From positions 1,096,001-1,160,000 of the forward strand of contig NZ_CP073748.1 in the NCBI RefSeq assembly GCF_024398035.1: a DNA stretch of 64,000 nucleotides, given 5' to 3'. Shown one piece after another: positions 62,325 through 64,000 of this stretch; position 1 is the first letter of the stretch; each line of letters starts with the position of its first letter. The notes beneath the pieces were generated by a model. That model was not told the origin of the DNA, ran no database searches, and worked only from the letters and a program-made list of their open reading frames with translations. Made by a program: the position numbers and the translations under genes. This DNA is from Kordiimonas sp. SCSIO 12603. Its GTDB lineage: Bacteria > Pseudomonadota > Alphaproteobacteria > Sphingomonadales > Kordiimonadaceae.

Positions 62325-63491
62325 ATGCAAAAGCCAAACAATTTCATAACACGCATGGCACTATTTTCACTTGCTGTGGTGCTGTTGGGTGTGCTCCTGA
62401 GGGATGCGCTGGTTGATGCATTTATGGCCAATATTGCTCTGAATGGGGTTATAGTTTTCACTCTCCTTATCGGTGCTGGTTTTGCGTTCCGCCGGGTATT
62501 TGATCTGAAACCGGAAATTGAATGGATCAATGTCTTTAAACGCCGGGATAGCGCGACCACATCAGTAACACCAAAACTTATGGCGCCCGCTGCTCAACTA
62601 CTGGCAGCACAGGAAGAGGGCGGTATGCGTTTGTCCACTCTTTCCATGCGGTCTGTGTTGGATGGGATCGCTTCTCGTCTTGAAGAAAGCCGTGAAATTA
62701 GCCGTTATTTCACACAGCTCCTTATTTTCCTTGGTTTGCTTGGTACATTCTGGGGGCTTCTCGGAACTATTGGTGCAATTGGCGGGACCATTAACAGCCT
62801 TACGGTTGATGGCGGTGATATGGCATTGATGTTCGATGAACTGAAGGCTGGGCTAGAGACGCCACTTGCTGGTATGGGCACAGCTTTTTCAAGCTCGCTT
62901 TTTGGCCTAGCTGGTAGTTTGATCCTTGGATTTATGGATTTGCAGGCAAGTCAGGCACAAACGCGCTTCTATAATAATGTGGAAGATTGGCTAGCGTCGG
63001 TTACGCATCTTTCCCGCAGTGAAATGTCTGAAGGTGTCGCCAGCCCAAACAGCTATATGACAGCGCTTATGGAGCAGACAGCGGACGGCATTGACCGTTT
63101 GCAGCGTACGCTTAAGCAGTCTGAAGATGCTCGTAATCAAACACAGTCGTCTATGATCGCTATCGCAGAAACACTCGCTAGTCTTTCTGATAAAATGGAA
63201 ACACAGTCGGAACTTGTACGCCATAGCGATGAAACTAACCGGTCACTGGCAACAGCAATTCAGCAATTGGCTGCTGCGCAGGCAAAGCCGCATGATGTGC
63301 CCGCGCCCGCGCCCGCAATGGATGATGCCACCAAGGGGCATATCCGAAATCTTGATTTGGGCATCAAGCGTTTGATTGAAGAACAGTCCCGCAATAGTGA
63401 AAACACTGTTGATGAACTGCGGAGTGAATTGAAACTGCTTTCTCGTACTATCGCAGCAGGGCTGGATAGCCGTCGTGATGGGGAGCAATAA
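62325..63491 (+). CDS. MotA/TolQ/ExbB-like membrane protein
   Basis: 388 residues from the ATG at 62325. Four hydrophobic segments, with LLIFLGLLGTFWGLLGTIGA and the block GMGTAFSSSLFGLAGSLILG, the proton-channel signature of the MotA/TolQ/ExbB family. A long C-terminal helix (about 255-385) follows. It is 5 bp before a partner with a MotB/OmpA-like start, making a stator-like pair. No flagellar, tol or exb genes are near, so the role is unsettled. Confidence 0.82.
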   Translation: MQKPNNFITRMALFSLAVVLLGVLLRDALVDAFMANIALNGVIVFTLLIGAGFAFRRVFDLKPEIEWINVFKRRDSATTSVTPKLMAPAAQLLAAQEEGGMRLSTLSMRSVLDGIASRLEESREISRYFTQLLIFLGLLGTFWGLLGTIGAIGGTINSLTVDGGDMALMFDELKAGLETPLAGMGTAFSSSLFGLAGSLILGFMDLQASQAQTRFYNNVEDWLASVTHLSRSEMSEGVASPNSYMTALMEQTADGIDRLQRTLKQSEDARNQTQSSMIAIAETLASLSDKMETQSELVRHSDETNRSLATAIQQLAAAQAKPHDVPAPAPAMDDATKGHIRNLDLGIKRLIEEQSRNSENTVDELRSELKLLSRTIAAGLDSRRDGEQ

Positions 63492-63496
63492 GCCAG

Positions 63497-64000
63497 ATGT
63501 TCGCTCGGCGTAAAATAGGCGCTCAAGGGGATAGTAGCTGGCCGGGGTTTGTGGATGCATTGTCCTCGCTCTTGCTGGTGATTATCTTCCTGCTGTCCAT
63601 GTTTGTGCTGTCGCAATTTTTCTTGGGACAGGCACTTTCAGGCCGTGATCAGGCCCTTGCGGAACTCAGAGGGCAGGTGGCTCAACTCGGGAACCTTTTG
63701 AAACTTGAGCAGCAGGCTAATAGCTCGCTTAGGGAGAATGTGGCTAACCTCTCTTCTTCCTTAAATGCTGCGAATGCTGACCGTGATAAATTAAGTGCTG
63801 ATCTTGAAGCAGTACGCAGCGCGCTTTCATCTTCTGATACACGGCTTGAAGAAATGACAGAAGCGCGTGAGCGTTTTGAAAAGCTCGCCAGTGATCTGGA
63901 GCTTAAGCATAAAATCTCGTCTGGAGCACTGGCGGAAGAAAAAGCGATTTCCCAGCGCGCGCAGCAGCAGGTGGCGCAATTACAGAACAATATTAATGTG
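63497..64000 (+). CDS. MotB/OmpA-type partner protein, 3' end outside window
   Basis: 168 residues visible. One N-terminal membrane helix (PGFVDALSSLLLVIIFLLSM) with the Asp and orientation of MotB/TolR-type partners, then a long coiled coil rich in Ala, Glu and Arg. The C-terminal peptidoglycan-binding OmpA domain expected in this family would lie beyond the window. Coupled with the MotA-like gene. Confidence 0.78.
   Translation, partial: MFARRKIGAQGDSSWPGFVDALSSLLLVIIFLLSMFVLSQFFLGQALSGRDQALAELRGQVAQLGNLLKLEQQANSSLRENVANLSSSLNAANADRDKLSADLEAVRSALSSSDTRLEEMTEARERFEKLASDLELKHKISSGALAEEKAISQRAQQQVAQLQNNINV

Noticed and set aside
1-64000. CRISPR arrays, tRNA or rRNA genes
   Set aside because: No regularly spaced direct repeats and no tRNA or rRNA sequence were recognised by eye in the window.

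Overview
The window is chromosomal DNA of an alphaproteobacterium. The core gene order pyruvate kinase, N-formylglutamate amidohydrolase, DUF1244, DUF2312/gapR, the pntAA-pntAB-pntB transhydrogenase in alphaproteobacterial form, and zapA-6S RNA-5-formyltetrahydrofolate cyclo-ligase all point that way. The moderate G+C and protein style would fit a marine order such as Kordiimonadales, but that placement is a guess.

Layout. Positions 1-4027 and 25763-64000 are core genome: glycolysis and pentose phosphate enzymes (pyk, tkt, gap, pgk, class I FBA), glycerol-3-phosphate dehydrogenase, murI, an NtrC-type regulator, transhydrogenase, an RND pump followed by a LytS/LytTR two-component pair, a small polysaccharide or glycosyltransferase cluster (40.1-45.9 kb), zapA/6S/fau, a hybrid kinase paired with a lipoprotein binding protein, thiE, efp, an inositol monophosphatase, an amidohydrolase, and a MotA/TolQ-like plus MotB/OmpA-like pair at the right edge.

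The main feature is a genomic island of about 21.7 kb (4028-25762). It is inserted inside the host gapR gene (DUF2312, nucleoid-associated protein): codons 1-21 of gapR remain at 3965-4030 and the rest lies at 25757-26008. The two junctions share the 7-bp core TGAGCGT. The island carries its own almost identical gapR (4161-4454) immediately inside its left end, downstream of the native gapR promoter, so it appears to replace the gene it breaks. The right end carries an operon of three tyrosine recombinases and a small coiled-coil protein (19.8-25.6 kb).

The cargo is anti-phage in character. A Septu-like PtuA/PtuB pair lies at 4.6-7.1 kb. A CD-NTase next to an ApeA-like HEPN protein (7.6-10.1 kb) is a pairing I do not recognise as a named system. 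Divergent from it is a CBASS-like CD-NTase with an AGS-C sensor domain and a membrane-anchored SAVED effector (10.2-12.9 kb). A regulator and hypothetical genes follow at 13.2-14.3 kb, then a 26-codon hydrophobic peptide gene with a folded leader and its own terminator (14.4-14.6 kb; type I toxin candidate). Four consecutive small genes are each followed by a copy of a ~70-bp two-hairpin repeat (14.85-18.25 kb, cassette-like), and an AlbA_2/Schlafen-type protein comes last.

The island therefore reads as a self-curing gapR-integrating defence island. Its strongest novel points are the gapR replacement strategy, the NTase/HEPN pair, the repeat-associated gene modules and the hidden peptide gene. 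All functional names rest on motif recognition by eye; no searches were run.
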